Shown here in pieces: positions 63,878 through 64,000 of a stretch of DNA of 64,000 bases. The notes under the pieces were generated by a model, which worked only from the letters and a program-made list of their open reading frames with translations, was not told where the DNA came from and did no database searches. Source of the stretch: JAKOWB01 sp038363005 (GTDB taxonomy: Bacteria > Pseudomonadota > Alphaproteobacteria > Kiloniellales > JACOMY01); the NCBI GenBank assembly GCA_038363005.1, contig JBBQBI010000024.1, positions 25,621 through 89,620 on the forward strand, in the 5' to 3' direction. Each line of letters opens with the position of its first letter. Position 1 is the first letter of the stretch. A program made the position numbers and the translations under genes.

Positions 63878-64000
63878 CCCTTTTGGGTCGCGGGGGGGGG
63901 GGGGGGGCGCCCCCCCCCCCCCCGCGCCCCCCGAAGAAAGCGGCAAACAAGCCACAAAAAAAGCGGTGGGGGCCCGCGGGACCACCCCCCACGGGGGGAC
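63878..64000. other. low-complexity G/C runs at window end, likely poor-quality sequence
   Basis: After the binding protein's stop, the small hairpin GACCCTTTTGGGTC (63876-63889) is followed by a 16-base G run (63892-63907), a 14-base C run (63910-63923), and then mixed short homopolymers. Real genes in this genome do not look like this; homopolymer G runs are typical of low-signal reads at a contig end. The hairpin may be a real terminator; the rest should not be interpreted. Confidence 0.75.

Overview
The window is high-GC, densely coded DNA from an alphaproteobacterium, most likely a Rhodospirillales-type lineage. This is inferred from gene content: an MmcB-family protein, a DUF4170 protein, a DUF3035 lipoprotein after ileS-lspA, a short ribonuclease D, an ETFB lysine methyltransferase homologue, and an NDUFA9-like gene beside uppP. 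Most of it is chromosomal housekeeping. I see no phage, transposase, plasmid or CRISPR locus.

Layout. 0-9.9 kb: an alpha/beta hydrolase, tRNA-Arg(CCG), a GFA-family protein, and a 1,897-residue DUF4062/STAND-ATPase/24-repeat WD40 protein. A lipoprotein lipase, an orphan ABC ATPase and a small zinc-finger protein follow. 9.9-16.9 kb: the conserved envelope and nitrogen-regulation run, transcribed right to left as rnd, kdsD, lptC, lptA, lptB, rpoN, hpf, ptsN. 17-20 kb: an NDUFA9-like protein, a FUSC transporter and uppP. 20.2-27.4 kb: gltD, a glutathione transferase gene and gltB (glutamate synthase), convergent with ppa. 27.5-38.2 kb: mixed single genes, including a glutathione transferase, ExoD, TPR, SDR, Rieske oxygenase, SYLF, SCO, VOC, EamA, MmcB, a two-domain cold-shock protein with an RGG-rich linker, and a MaoC hydratase. 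38.3-44 kb: ileS, lspA, a DUF3035 lipoprotein, ubiA and an ETFB-type methyltransferase.

44-52.6 kb is a peptide-type uptake and processing island: an M28-like hydrolase, an IclR regulator, a small ORF, and a complete family-5 (Dpp/Opp-type) ABC importer. 52.6-62 kb: GNAT, a gamma-glutamylcyclotransferase-like protein, DUF4170, an SPFH protein, two paralogous outer-membrane barrels (one broken by an amber codon), a sulfotransferase, NfeD, and a pair of M16 peptidases. 62-63.9 kb: a second family-5 solute-binding protein. The last ~110 bases are low-complexity G/C runs that look like poor-quality sequence.

The most unusual observation is that both family-5 solute-binding proteins (47,082-48,731 and 62,243-63,877) appear circularly permuted. 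The segment that is C-terminal in DppA-type proteins comes first, and both proteins end exactly where that segment would normally begin. The same locus has matching GTTTCT/AGAAAC inverted repeats upstream of the M28-like gene and in the IclR/importer intergenic region. A related three-half-site array with 10-bp spacing lies upstream of the second binding protein, suggesting one IclR-controlled regulon. The M28-like hydrolase also lacks the usual catalytic Glu-Glu pair. Together these look like a specialised uptake system with atypical components. Other points of interest are the DUF4062-STAND-WD40 protein (a possible defence or signalling ATPase), a palindromic repeat translated inside an M16 peptidase gene, and the cold-shock protein with a repeat-built RGG linker.
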